From contig NZ_JAHKQL010000002.1 of NCBI RefSeq assembly GCF_018861005.1, positions 186,001-250,000 of the forward strand: DNA of 64,000 nt, written 5' to 3'. Positions 41,408 to 51,814 of this stretch are shown here, piece by piece. The stretch's first letter is position 1. Every line of letters begins with the position of its first letter. The stretch is from Polaribacter vadi. Lineage in GTDB: Bacteria > Bacteroidota > Bacteroidia > Flavobacteriales > Flavobacteriaceae. A program made the position numbers and the translations under genes. A model generated the notes under the pieces. That model worked only from the letters and a program-made list of their open reading frames with translations, made no database searches and was not told the origin of the DNA.

Positions 41408-43186
41408 TTAAGTATTCTGAGACTTTACCCAATGGCTTGGAGTAATGCCTTCTATTTTTTTAAAGTAAGTATTAAACACACTTTTAGAGTTAAAACCACT
41501 ATCATAAGCCAAACCTAAAATAGTAATGTGTTTAAATTTTGGGTTTAATGCTATGCTTTTAAAATGGTTTAATCGATATTTATTCATAAACTCGTTAAAG
41601 TTTATTCCCATAATTTCATTGATTAAAAAAGATAATTTATTAGGATGAACATCAACTTCATCTGCTAAAATATTTAAACTCAACTGAGAATTTAAATACG
41701 GTTCATTCTCTTTAAAATAGTCTAAAAGTTTTTCTTTAAAACTTTCTTGTTCTTCTTTATCAACTATAGCTTTAGAACTCTTTTTGGTTTTTACATCTAA
41801 AGTAATATCTTCTTTAAAAAGATTTGTTTGGTGTAAATTCTTGAATTCTGTATTTGTTTTTAACTTTTCTAATAAAGGATCGAATCTGTAATTTATTATT
41901 TGACCTCGTTTTTGATCTATGTATTTTTTTAGCAAATTAAAAGCAATTTCTTGGTGCTTAGTATTGGCTAAAATAAATAATTGTAAAGGTGCTAATTGCG
42001 TGTCTTCTTTCTCTGCATTTACCCACTTTTCAATTTGATAATTAGGTATTTCTGATATACCTTCGTTAGCAACACTGTACAATAAATTATATAAGTCTAT
42101 TGTTTTCTGGTTTTTTACAGCATCGTTAAACTCCTCTTTTCTGTTTAACCATATTAAACATAAAGCATGTAAATGATTGGCTAATTCTAAATCTGGTCCA
42201 AAACTTATTGCTTTTCTTATATAATTTAAAGCAGTTTCAAAATCTTTTTTATAATAATAAATGTGTGCAAGCGTGTATAAATTATTTGCTGATAATGGAT
42301 CTATTTCTAACAACCTTTTTGCATAAATAATTGCTTGTTTAAAAAAACCGTGAGCAATGAATAATTCAGCCATAGCTTCTAAACCATCTGTATAGTTAGG
42401 GTTAAATTCTAAAACTTTTTTAATATGAATATAAGCTGTTTTAAAATCCCACTCTCCCCACAAACTTCTACCCACAAAAGATTGAGGGTATTCTGGCAAT
42501 TGTGTATCTATTTCTTTTGCTTTTAAAAAATATCCTATAGCTTTTTCTATACCTTCTTGATAAGGCATAAAGCCCCAAGCAGCTAATAAACCATAACATT
42601 GCAGATTTGCGTAATATGCTTTTGCATAATTTTTATCAGCAGCAATTGCACTATCGTAAAATTCTATTGCAGTACGCATAGATTGTGGTGTCCATTGTAA
42701 TTGAGAATAACGTCCTTTTAAGAAAAGTTCGTAAGCATCTACACTATCTGTTGGTTTTTTTACTAAATGTTCTTGAATATCAAAATGCCCGAAATTATTA
42801 CGAACTTCATTAGCAATTAATAAACTGATTTCATCTTGTAATTTAAATATATCTACAAGTTCTTTATCAAAATTTTTAGACCAATAATGGCTACCATCTT
42901 TGGTATCTATTAATTGTGCAGTTATTCTAACTCTATTATTTGCTTTTCTAACACTACCTTCTAATAAAGTGGAAACACTTAATTGTTTACCTACTTTTCT
43001 TACATCAATATTTTTACCTTTAAATGCAAAAGAAGATGTTCTTGCTATTACTTTTAGGTTTTGTATTTTAGTTAAAGCGTTTATAATTTCTTCAGTAATA
43101 CCATCACTAAAGTATTCATTATCTGAATCGTTACTTAAATTAACGAAAGGTAAAACTGCTATGGATTTATTATTTTTCATTTGCAA
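41408..43186 (-). CDS. TPR-AraC transcriptional regulator 2
   Basis: A 592-residue paralogue of the protein at 33142. It has an N-terminal TolB/FlgO-like domain (IAVLPFVNLSNDSDNEYFSD, about 9-28), TPR repeats (about 145-400) and a C-terminal AraC HTH (SGFNSKSVFNTYFKKIEGIT near residues 563-582). The recognition part of the HTH is nearly identical to the paralogue, so both may bind the same palindromic sites. ATG 43180 is an alternative start. It is monocistronic with its own terminator. Confidence 0.86.
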   Translation of the reverse strand: MQMKNNKSIAVLPFVNLSNDSDNEYFSDGITEEIINALTKIQNLKVIARTSSFAFKGKNIDVRKVGKQLSVSTLLEGSVRKANNRVRITAQLIDTKDGSHYWSKNFDKELVDIFKLQDEISLLIANEVRNNFGHFDIQEHLVKKPTDSVDAYELFLKGRYSQLQWTPQSMRTAIEFYDSAIAADKNYAKAYYANLQCYGLLAAWGFMPYQEGIEKAIGYFLKAKEIDTQLPEYPQSFVGRSLWGEWDFKTAYIHIKKVLEFNPNYTDGLEAMAELFIAHGFFKQAIIYAKRLLEIDPLSANNLYTLAHIYYYKKDFETALNYIRKAISFGPDLELANHLHALCLIWLNRKEEFNDAVKNQKTIDLYNLLYSVANEGISEIPNYQIEKWVNAEKEDTQLAPLQLFILANTKHQEIAFNLLKKYIDQKRGQIINYRFDPLLEKLKTNTEFKNLHQTNLFKEDITLDVKTKKSSKAIVDKEEQESFKEKLLDYFKENEPYLNSQLSLNILADEVDVHPNKLSFLINEIMGINFNEFMNKYRLNHFKSIALNPKFKHITILGLAYDSGFNSKSVFNTYFKKIEGITPSHWVKSQNT

Positions 43187-43335
43187 TTACTTAATTATAA
43201 ATAAGAAGCCAAAAGCTTAACGCAAGATATACTTTTTTAAAAAGATAGAGATTTGATTTTGATTATTTAAACTCGATTTATAATTTATTACGAAATTAAA
43301 ATCAATTGAATTTCTTGGTATTAAATTCACTTCTA

Positions 43336-44466
43336 TTACTTTTTTTGAACTCCGACAATATTAATAGTATTTGATTTTCCTTTTAAAACGATATTATCCA
43401 TTCGTTTTAAAACAAAACTGTTTGACTCTAAGTTTTTTGCAATTAAATCGGATACCAATAAATCCATTTTAAATTCATTGCATAAATTTTGAATTCGAGC
43501 AGTTGTATTTAAAACATCGCCAGTAAAAAAGATTTCTTTTTTTAGAGCACCAATTTCTCCTACAGTAACTTCTCCTTTATGAACAGCAGCTTTAAACTCA
43601 GGAAAAACGTTATATTCTTTTAAATATTTGTCTTTTTTTTCTGATAATTTTTTCTTCATATCAAAAAAACAATTTACACTTTGCACTTCAGAATTAGCAT
43701 TCTTGTTTTGCCAAGAAATTACAATTTCATCTCCTATATATTGATATACTTCTCCATTATAATTTAAAATAGATTCTGACAAATCATTATAATAAGACCT
43801 TAAAAAGTTAAAGTATTTTACATTACCTAATGTTTCTGCAATTCGAGTAGAATCTTTCATATCAGTAAACATAAAAGTTCGGTTTTCTACAACTGGCTTA
43901 TGATATTTACCAATAAAAAAGTTTAATAACACATTCTGACCAAGGTTGTCGCTAATTTCTGCATATAATAAAGATACAAGCATAGAAAATGCCAATTGAA
44001 TGCTAGTACTAATGTTGGTAATGCTAAAAAAGAAGAGTTTATACCTTTCAAAAACAGCTAAACTAAACACCGATTTTTGCATTTCTATACTTGCTGCTAG
44101 CAGATAAAACACAAACGTTAAAAGATTCATCAACACCACATAAATTATAAATTTTCCAATTAATTTTGATGGAAAACTTTTTTTAACGAAAAATTTATTG
44201 ATTAATCTTACTTCTAAAAACCCGACAAAACATCCAATAAAAAATATACTAATACTTGCAAAAAGTACAATTTTAGGAGTGATATAAATTGCTGATTTAG
44301 AGATTTCTTGGTTTATTGTAGTATTTATAGATGCATACTCAATCCATAAAAACAACAAACCTAATAGCAACCAAATGATACCAAAAGGAAGAATTTTTAA
44401 AAAAATTCTTTTGTATTTCATGGTTATAATTGACATCTGTAAAACTGATTTATCACAAATGTACAA
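43336..44466 (-). CDS. Membrane class III adenylate/guanylate cyclase
   Basis: A 376-residue protein (361 if the ATG at 44421 is used). Four hydrophobic segments (about 22-43, 65-88, 105-127 and 143-168) precede a class III cyclase domain. The metal aspartates are D202 in FTDMKDST and D246 in YQYIGDEIVISW, and the transition-state region is VLNTTARIQNLCN. The two-Asp set suggests an active enzyme. Whether it makes cAMP or cGMP cannot be decided. It is monocistronic, with upstream DNA of about 370 nt to the tRNA gene. Confidence 0.85.
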   Translation of the reverse strand: MYICDKSVLQMSIITMKYKRIFLKILPFGIIWLLLGLLFLWIEYASINTTINQEISKSAIYITPKIVLFASISIFFIGCFVGFLEVRLINKFFVKKSFPSKLIGKFIIYVVLMNLLTFVFYLLAASIEMQKSVFSLAVFERYKLFFFSITNISTSIQLAFSMLVSLLYAEISDNLGQNVLLNFFIGKYHKPVVENRTFMFTDMKDSTRIAETLGNVKYFNFLRSYYNDLSESILNYNGEVYQYIGDEIVISWQNKNANSEVQSVNCFFDMKKKLSEKKDKYLKEYNVFPEFKAAVHKGEVTVGEIGALKKEIFFTGDVLNTTARIQNLCNEFKMDLLVSDLIAKNLESNSFVLKRMDNIVLKGKSNTINIVGVQKK

Positions 44467-44779
44467 AAGGATTATTTTGCATCAACTTCTATCATTATTT
44501 AATAAGTAATAAAATTCATATCAAATAAAAAATAATACTTATTCCCAAAAATTAGTATTAAAATAACTGTAATTTTTACAACCAAAAAATGATGTTATTC
44601 ATGAAAATCAATAATTTTATAAAAAGACAATTTCAATATTTTAAAAACACTAAAAAACCGTAGTTTGAACTACTTTTAGCTAATTAATTTTTAAAACCTT
44701 TATATCAAAGGGATACAAAAAAATTCAGTCTCACTAATTTTTATGATTTAATAAACTTTATGTTTTTACGAAAAAGTAA

Positions 44780-44810
44780 AAACCCTTTAAAACATAGTTT
44801 TAAAGGGTTT
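44780..44810 (-). terminator. Terminator of tRNA-Ser
   Basis: A 13-bp perfect stem AAACCCTTTAAAA/TTTTAAAGGGTTT with loop CATAG lies 25 nt beyond the tRNA 3' end on the minus strand. Confidence 0.85.
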
Positions 44811-44834
44811 GAATGATTAATTAAAATCTATCAG

Positions 44835-44919
44835 CGGAGAAAGAGGGATTCGAACCCCCGGACCTGTTACAGTCAACAGTTTTCAAGACTGCCGCATTCG
44901 ACCACTCTGCCATTTCTCC
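44835..44919 (-). tRNA. tRNA-Ser(TGA)
   Basis: An 85-nt class II tRNA. The acceptor stem GGAGAAA/TTTCTCC has discriminator G. The anticodon arm CAGTCTTGAAAACTG holds TGA (44883-44885). A long variable arm and the T-loop GGTTCGAATCCC follow. CCA is not encoded. A strong terminator follows. Confidence 0.97.
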
Positions 44920-45160
44920 AAGAGTCTCATCAGGTATTTCCTGAATGCGGATGCAAATATATAAACCTTTTTTATTTTGTGAAACAAAAAAAACAAATAA
45001 TTTTTATTTTTTTTGAATATCTTAAAATTATAATTTTATATCACTAAAAGTCAGCAGTTAAAGTTATTTAATAGATTTTAGAAATCATTAGAACAAGATT
45101 TAACTTTCAAAAACTATAAAGTACTTTCATTATATTTGTAGAAAATTATAATTTTTAATT

Positions 45161-46225
45161 ATGTCGTTTAACTCTTTTGGAAATTTATTAAAAGTAACAA
45201 CTTACGGAGAATCTCATGGAACCGCTATTGGTGGTATTATAGATGGTTTTCCTGCTGGTTTAGAAGTTGATTTCGAAGCTATTCAAGATGAACTAAATAG
45301 ACGTAAACCTGGACAATCTAAAATTGTTACCCAACGTAAAGAACCAGATACTGTAGAATTTTTATCTGGAATTTTTGAAGGTAAAACTACTGGAACTTCA
45401 ATTGGTTTTGTAATTAAAAATACTAATCAAAAAAGTAAAGATTATAATCATAATACAAATGTATATAGACCTTCGCACGCAGATTATACTTACGACCAAA
45501 AGTATGGTTTAAGAGATTATAGAGGTGGTGGAAGAAGTTCTGCTCGTGAAACAGCAAACTGGGTGGTTGCTGGTGCTTTAGCTAAACAATTAGTTTCTAG
45601 CATTAAAATAAATGCGTTTACTTCTTCTGTAGGTGATATTTTTATGGAAAAACCATATCAAGAGGTAGATTTTTCTAAAACAGAAAGTAATATTGTTCGT
45701 TGTCCTGATGAAACATCCGCAGAAAAAATGATTGACAAAATTAAAGAAATCAGAAAAGCTGGAGATACTATTGGAGGAACTATTACCTGCGTTGCCCAAA
45801 ATGTGCCAGTTGGTTTGGGTGAACCCATTTTTCATAAATTACATGCTCAATTAGGTAGTGCAATGTTATCTATAAATGCTGTAAAAGGTTTTGAGTTTGG
45901 TAGCGGATTTTGTGGTGCAAAAATGAAAGGTTCTGAGCATAATGACATTTTTAACGCAGATGGTTCTACAAAATCTAACTTATCTGGCGGAATACAAGGT
46001 GGAATTTCTAATGGAATGGATATTTATTTTAGAGTAGCTTTTAAGCCAGTTGCTACTATTATGAGCAGTCAACAAACCATTAATTCTGAAAATGAAGTTA
46101 CAGAAATTACTGGTAAAGGAAGACATGATCCTTGTGTTGTGCCTAGAGCTGTACCTATTGTAGAAGCTTTAACTGCTTTGGTTTTAGCAGATTTTATGTT
46201 GCTAAACAGAACTAGAACGGTTTAA
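45161..46225 (+). CDS. aroC: Chorismate synthase AroC
   Basis: A 354-residue FMN-dependent enzyme that converts EPSP to chorismate at the end of the shikimate pathway. The N-terminal [17 protein letters not shown] (about 10-26) and the middle [20 protein letters not shown] (about 122-141) are family signatures, and the C-terminal [16 protein letters not shown] block is complete. The protein is of normal length. It is divergent from tRNA-Ser and followed by a terminator. Confidence 0.97.
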   Translation: MSFNSFGNLLKVTTYGESHGTAIGGIIDGFPAGLEVDFEAIQDELNRRKPGQSKIVTQRKEPDTVEFLSGIFEGKTTGTSIGFVIKNTNQKSKDYNHNTNVYRPSHADYTYDQKYGLRDYRGGGRSSARETANWVVAGALAKQLVSSIKINAFTSSVGDIFMEKPYQEVDFSKTESNIVRCPDETSAEKMIDKIKEIRKAGDTIGGTITCVAQNVPVGLGEPIFHKLHAQLGSAMLSINAVKGFEFGSGFCGAKMKGSEHNDIFNADGSTKSNLSGGIQGGISNGMDIYFRVAFKPVATIMSSQQTINSENEVTEITGKGRHDPCVVPRAVPIVEALTALVLADFMLLNRTRTV

Positions 46226-46242
46226 TTTATTATTTATAAATT

Positions 46243-46280
46243 AAAAAGCCTTGTAAAATACATTTGCAAGGCTTTTTTTT
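46243..46280 (+). terminator. Terminator after aroC
   Basis: The stem AAAAAGCCTTG/CAAGGCTTTTT (46243-46253 and 46267-46277), with a T-rich tail, follows 18 nt after aroC. Confidence 0.88.
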
Positions 46281-46363
46281 AATAAGTTTTATTAGACTTT
46301 CTCATACAATTTTAACTCTTAAAAGTTAATTGACTTTTAAGAGTTAAAATGCATAATTAGCAA

Positions 46364-49300
46364 TTATTGTTTAATTATTTTTATGTATTTATTAATATGA
46401 TCTCCTTTTAAAGACACAATATATACACCATTTGCATAATCACTCAAATCTATTGATATTAAATCGTTGGTTATAGTATTGTGTACTTTTTGGTATATTT
46501 TTTGTCCTGTAATTAAACTTACGGTTACATGTAAGCTAGGGTCTCCATCTGTTATTTTTAGTTTTATAGGACCTTTTGTTGGGTTGGGATAAATTTTTAC
46601 TTTGGATGTTATCACTATTTCATCATTTGATAAAGTATCAGAAAATGGTATACCATACACTTCGAACTCAAATAAACTCATTCCGTAAACAGTTGCTCTA
46701 GAAGTTCCGTACATTCTTATATATCTCCCAACACCAGATACATTGAACTGGTCTATATCACCATCAGAAGTATTTTCTGAGATAAGGGTTGTCCAAGTAT
46801 TTGCATCATCCGAAATTTGAATTTGATAAGCACTCGCATAAGCGGCTTCCCAAATCAAAATTACTTCGCTTATCTTGTATGTATCACCTAAATCAACATA
46901 AATCCACTCAGGTTCAGAGAAACTACTAGCCCATCTGGTTTCATTATTTCCATCAACTGCTAAAGCCCCTTTATATCCATCGTTTTCATTTGAACTTGTA
47001 TAAACATTTTTATTAAATGCAATATTTTTTCGCTCAATAACACTTACTAAAATTTCATCTAAATCTGAAGCTCCTTCATTATCAATTACTTTAAGCATTA
47101 TGTTATGTTCTCCTAATTCTACTTCAACCGTTACTTGAATTCCTTCTGCAATAAGTACATCATTTCTGTACCAATTATAACTATTAATTACTCCATCTAC
47201 ATCATTACTGCTACTAGCATCTAACTGAACTTCTAAAATTCCATTTCCATCGTCTTCCATTATTTCAATATCTACACCAGCATTTGCAACAGGAGCTGTA
47301 TTGTTTACTCTAGAGACAAATACTGTAAGCTCATCAGAATTTATTGATCCGAAGTTGTCTTTTACTTCCAATGTAACAGTGTGAGCTCCTATGTTAAAAG
47401 TGTGATTGATTATTTCTGAATTACCTATCTCTACATTCTTATAAAACCAAGTATAATTTATTATAGATCCATCAGCATCTGCACTACCTGATGCATTTAA
47501 TTGAATATTTTCATTACCATTTGAATCTGTATCAATTTGAACAATATCATTACCTGCAAAAGCTATTGGCAATTGGTTTACAGTAAGGTTTATACTAGTA
47601 GTAACTACAGCACCATCATTATCTGTAATTTCTAGTACTATAGTATGTACTCCTAAATCAAAGTCCATTTCTAGTTGCACGCCCTTACCTAATATAATTT
47701 CGTTTTCTTTCCAAGTATACAATATGATTTCTCCATCTGAATCTGAACTATTTTCAGCATTTAATATATAAGTTTCAACACCATCCAAATTTTCATCAAT
47801 AAGTAAAACATCTTCTCCAATGATTGCTGTTGGTAATTCATTTTCAGGATCTAAAATGATATATTTAACAACATCTGTAGAAGAAACACCATCATTATCA
47901 GTTAACTTTAGAGTTATTTCGTATACACCTGTAGATAAATTAATACTAGGGTTAATTCCTGTTTTAATTAGCTCATTATTGATGAACCATTCATACTTTT
48001 CAATTGTACCATCTGCATCTGTACTGTTAGATGCATCTAGAATAACATCAACTAAATCATCTCCATCTTCATCATTTATAGTTCTATCATTTCCTGCATT
48101 TGCTACTGGAGGAATATTATCTGGGTCAATTATTGTTACTAAAATTTCATCTGTACCCACCAATTCATCTTCATCAGTTACTTCTAGAGTAATTGTATGA
48201 ATACCTGTACTTAATTCAATTTCAACTTGACTTCCAGTTGCCAACTCAACATCGTCTTTTAACCATTTATAAAATGTAATTGGAGAATTGGTTGCTTCTG
48301 ATAACGAACCATCTAATGTTACAAATACCAGATCATCTTCATTATCATCTTCTAAAACAATATCATCTCCTGCATTTGCAACTGGCGCTAATCCTCCATT
48401 ACTAATTGTAACAAGTACTTTATCTGTTGCAGTATTTCCATCTTCATCTTTAATTGTTAACAGAACTTCATAAACACCTCTTGCTAATTCTAAAGAAACA
48501 AATTCTTTATTACCAACTTCATTTCCATCAATTGTCCAAGAATAATTAACTATAGTTCCATTATGATTGATACTCCCTGTACCATCTAAAACTATATTTT
48601 CTAAACCATCTTTATTTTCATCTAATTTTATAACATCTGGCCCTGCATTTGCAATAAGACCATTTCCTTCGGACACTTCTCCATACCCATTATGTTTAAA
48701 TATTCTAATATAATCTATCTGCATTTTGGCAGGCATATCTGCAGTTACAGCATTTGAAGAAGCTGCATCTGTAAAATTACCACCAACCGCTAAATTTGCA
48801 ATTAAATAAAATGGCTTTTGAAATTCTTGTGATTCTATTCCTAAAGGAAAAGGTGCTGTATATAGATCGAATTCTACTCCATTATCTACAACAGTTAATC
48901 GTATTTGATTTGGATCCCAATACATTCTATAAATTAAAAATCTATCTGTTAATGTAGTTTTAGAAACATAAGGTTTATTGTACCATTTATCAAATGCTAT
49001 ACTTGCAGCACAATCTGCATTTCCACTACAAGCTCCTTCTTCATACCAAATTAAATTAGCACCTACAACCTGATTTTCATTACTATTAGAAAATCCTTCA
49101 GTATCTCTGAATTCTTTTCGATGTCCCATTTCCATCATATCAATTTCTCCAGATTTTGGCCATCCAACTTCATCTACATTATTTCCTAACAACCAAAATG
49201 CTGGCCATAAACCTGTAGATAAATCATTAGGTACTTTTAAACGTGTCTCAATTAACCCATATCTAATACTCAATTTTCCTTTAGTAGTTACTTTACCTGA

Positions 49301-51814
49301 AGTAAAAGAAAAACCTTCTGCATTTTCTTTTTTAGCTTCAATTACTAAAGCTTTATTGTCTCCTTCATTCTCAATACCTTCAATAGATATATTTTCTGAT
49401 TGATAATATTCTAGTTCTTCATTACCCCAACCACATAAATCAGGACACCCATTTCCAATATCTTTGTTCCAAGTATTTGAATTAAATGAATTAAAGTTTT
49501 CTTCCCATAAAATTTCTCTGATAGTAACTTTAACATCATCTATAGACTCATTACCTGCACTATCTATAATTTTAAGTTGAATAGAATGCAAACCACTAGA
49601 AAGAAAAAGTTTAGGGTTAGCTTCTTGAGATAAAACCACACCACTTTCACTCCATTCGTAAAACGCTACTGCACCATAACTTCCTGAACTATTTAAACTT
49701 ACCTCTTCTACACCATCCTTATCTAGATCTTCAAGAATAATATCGGCTCCAGCATTTGCTAATAATTCAGAATTAGATTTTACTACATTACCTACTCCAT
49801 TCCATTTACTAACTTTTACATAATCAATATACATTTTACCTGGAAAAGGAGCTGTTATATTTTCTTCATTATTAATACCTACAAAATTACCACCAACTGC
49901 TAAATTTAAAATAAAATAAAATGGTTTTTTAAAAGCTTGCTCATTACTGCCCAATGGAAACGGATTCGTGTACAAATCGTGTTCTACACCATTATCAACT
50001 GCAGTTAATCTAATTTGACTTTCATTCCAATACATTCTATATGTAACAAAACGATTATTCATTGGTGATGATGACATATAAGGTGTTGTGTAATGTTTAT
50101 CATAGGCAATACTAGCTGCACAATCTTGGTTTTCTGGATCACAAGCTTGGTCTGAATACCAAATTACATTTCCACCAACAAAATTGTTTGGAGAACCTGA
50201 ATGCCCTTCTTCTTGACGAACATTGCTGCTATGCCCCATTTCCATCATATCTATTTCACCAGATTGAGGCCAACCAGCAGTTCTGTGGTTAATTCCAAGA
50301 AGCCATGCTGCAGGCCAAAGACCATTTTCTAAATCTGGCACTTTCATTCTTACTTCTACAACACCATATTTAATGGCTACTTTATTTTCTGTGGTAACTT
50401 TACCTGATGTAAATTCATTTTGACCTAAAGTTTCTTTTTTAGCTTCTAAAACCAACGCGTAATTACCTGGTTCACCAGCAATTTCTTCTACATATACATT
50501 ATCTTTTTGATAGGTTTCAAGCTCTTGATTTCCCCATCCGCAGAGATCTTCTTCACATCCATTTCCTTCTGAAATGTTCCAATTATCTGTATTAAAAGAA
50601 TTAAATTGATCTTCCCAAATTGTTTCTCCAATAATTTGCCCCCCAACAGAAACAATAATCTTATCTTTTTGAAAATTTCCATTTGTATCAGTTATGGTAA
50701 GTTCTACATCATAATCACCCAGATCTAAAGAAACTTCGTGCTTTTCTGAAGTAGAAACCTCTGTACCATTTATTTTCCAAGAATAGGATGAAATAGGACC
50801 GTAACTACCAGAGGCATCTAACTGTAAAGGTTCTCCAGCATTTATTTTTTTGTCTGCACCTGCATTCGCCATCAATTTTTCTGGAGTAAATACCTCTCCT
50901 TTACCATTCCACTTTTTAATTCTTACATAATCGATATACATTTTACCTGGTAAATCTGCAGAAACTTGACTATCGGTTAAAGCATCTGTAAAATTACCTC
51001 CGACAGCTAAATTCATTAATAAGTAAAAAGGTTTTCTAAATTCATTGGCGTCTTCCCCTATAGGAAAAGGACCTGTATATAAATTATGAACTGAGCCATT
51101 ATCTTCTACAGTTAATCTAATCTCATTTTCATCCCAATACATTCTATAGATCATAAACCTATCTGTAAGTGTCTCTGCAGTTGTATAGGGTACATTGTAC
51201 CATTTATCATAAGCAATACTAGCAGCACAATCTGGATTGTTATCTGCACATGCTGCATCACTATAAAAAATTAGATTTCCACCAATTAAATTATTTTCAT
51301 TTGTACTTGGAAGTTCTTGATCTATTCTAAATTGTGAATTATGCCCCATTTCCATCATATCTATTTCTCCACTACGAGGCCACCCTTCTGAAACTTGATT
51401 AGTTCCTAAGAGCCAAGCTGCAGGCCATAAACCCTTGCTAAGGTCATTTGGCACTTTTATACGAAACTCTACCATCCCATATTTAACACCTAATTTATTT
51501 TTTGTTGTTACTTTTCCTGAAGTAAAAGCATTATCTCCAATTGATTGTTTTTTTGCTTCAAGTACCAAAGCATAATTTCCAGGTTCACCCGGAATTTCTT
51601 CAATATAAACATTCTCATTTTGATAGGTTTGAAGTTCTTGGTTTCCCCACCCACAGAGTTCTGGACAACCATTACCTATGTCCACATTCCAAAGTTCTTT
51701 ATTTAAAGTATCGAATTCATCTTCCCAAAGAACTTGGCCAACTTGCGCAAACGTAAGTTGTGTACCTAGAATTAACAATAAAGTAAGACATAATTTTAGA
51801 ACGATTTTTTTCAT
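46364..51814 (-). CDS. Secreted triple-GH16 beta-glucanase (laminarinase-like) with PKD, discoidin and T9SS domains
   Basis: A 1816-residue protein with a signal peptide (about 1-23). It has three GH16 catalytic domains, each with the laminarinase-type GEIDMMEMG motif. The nucleophile/acid-base pairs are E150/E155, E520/E525 and E890/E895, exactly 370 residues apart. A PKD-like domain follows each GH16 domain, and five more PKD domains come after the third (about 1048-1590), making eight in all. An F5/8 type C (discoidin) carbohydrate-binding domain lies at about 1595-1718. The T9SS sorting domain (KVKIYPNPTKG onward) is at about 1735-1816. All three catalytic motifs are intact. It probably hydrolyses algal beta-1,3-glucan at the cell surface. 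The C-terminal domain predicts T9SS secretion. Confidence 0.93.
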   Translation of the reverse strand: MKKIVLKLCLTLLLILGTQLTFAQVGQVLWEDEFDTLNKELWNVDIGNGCPELCGWGNQELQTYQNENVYIEEIPGEPGNYALVLEAKKQSIGDNAFTSGKVTTKNKLGVKYGMVEFRIKVPNDLSKGLWPAAWLLGTNQVSEGWPRSGEIDMMEMGHNSQFRIDQELPSTNENNLIGGNLIFYSDAACADNNPDCAASIAYDKWYNVPYTTAETLTDRFMIYRMYWDENEIRLTVEDNGSVHNLYTGPFPIGEDANEFRKPFYLLMNLAVGGNFTDALTDSQVSADLPGKMYIDYVRIKKWNGKGEVFTPEKLMANAGADKKINAGEPLQLDASGSYGPISSYSWKINGTEVSTSEKHEVSLDLGDYDVELTITDTNGNFQKDKIIVSVGGQIIGETIWEDQFNSFNTDNWNISEGNGCEEDLCGWGNQELETYQKDNVYVEEIAGEPGNYALVLEAKKETLGQNEFTSGKVTTENKVAIKYGVVEVRMKVPDLENGLWPAAWLLGINHRTAGWPQSGEIDMMEMGHSSNVRQEEGHSGSPNNFVGGNVIWYSDQACDPENQDCAASIAYDKHYTTPYMSSSPMNNRFVTYRMYWNESQIRLTAVDNGVEHDLYTNPFPLGSNEQAFKKPFYFILNLAVGGNFVGINNEENITAPFPGKMYIDYVKVSKWNGVGNVVKSNSELLANAGADIILEDLDKDGVEEVSLNSSGSYGAVAFYEWSESGVVLSQEANPKLFLSSGLHSIQLKIIDSAGNESIDDVKVTIREILWEENFNSFNSNTWNKDIGNGCPDLCGWGNEELEYYQSENISIEGIENEGDNKALVIEAKKENAEGFSFTSGKVTTKGKLSIRYGLIETRLKVPNDLSTGLWPAFWLLGNNVDEVGWPKSGEIDMMEMGHRKEFRDTEGFSNSNENQVVGANLIWYEEGACSGNADCAASIAFDKWYNKPYVSKTTLTDRFLIYRMYWDPNQIRLTVVDNGVEFDLYTAPFPLGIESQEFQKPFYLIANLAVGGNFTDAASSNAVTADMPAKMQIDYIRIFKHNGYGEVSEGNGLIANAGPDVIKLDENKDGLENIVLDGTGSINHNGTIVNYSWTIDGNEVGNKEFVSLELARGVYEVLLTIKDEDGNTATDKVLVTISNGGLAPVANAGDDIVLEDDNEDDLVFVTLDGSLSEATNSPITFYKWLKDDVELATGSQVEIELSTGIHTITLEVTDEDELVGTDEILVTIIDPDNIPPVANAGNDRTINDEDGDDLVDVILDASNSTDADGTIEKYEWFINNELIKTGINPSINLSTGVYEITLKLTDNDGVSSTDVVKYIILDPENELPTAIIGEDVLLIDENLDGVETYILNAENSSDSDGEIILYTWKENEIILGKGVQLEMDFDLGVHTIVLEITDNDGAVVTTSINLTVNQLPIAFAGNDIVQIDTDSNGNENIQLNASGSADADGSIINYTWFYKNVEIGNSEIINHTFNIGAHTVTLEVKDNFGSINSDELTVFVSRVNNTAPVANAGVDIEIMEDDGNGILEVQLDASSSNDVDGVINSYNWYRNDVLIAEGIQVTVEVELGEHNIMLKVIDNEGASDLDEILVSVIERKNIAFNKNVYTSSNENDGYKGALAVDGNNETRWASSFSEPEWIYVDLGDTYKISEVILIWEAAYASAYQIQISDDANTWTTLISENTSDGDIDQFNVSGVGRYIRMYGTSRATVYGMSLFEFEVYGIPFSDTLSNDEIVITSKVKIYPNPTKGPIKLKITDGDPSLHVTVSLITGQKIYQKVHNTITNDLISIDLSDYANGVYIVSLKGDHINKYIKIIKQ

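Noticed and set aside
43271..43292. A fifth copy of the shared palindrome upstream of the second TPR-AraC gene
   Set aside because: Only the AT-rich centre (GATTTATAATT) matches and the arms do not pair.
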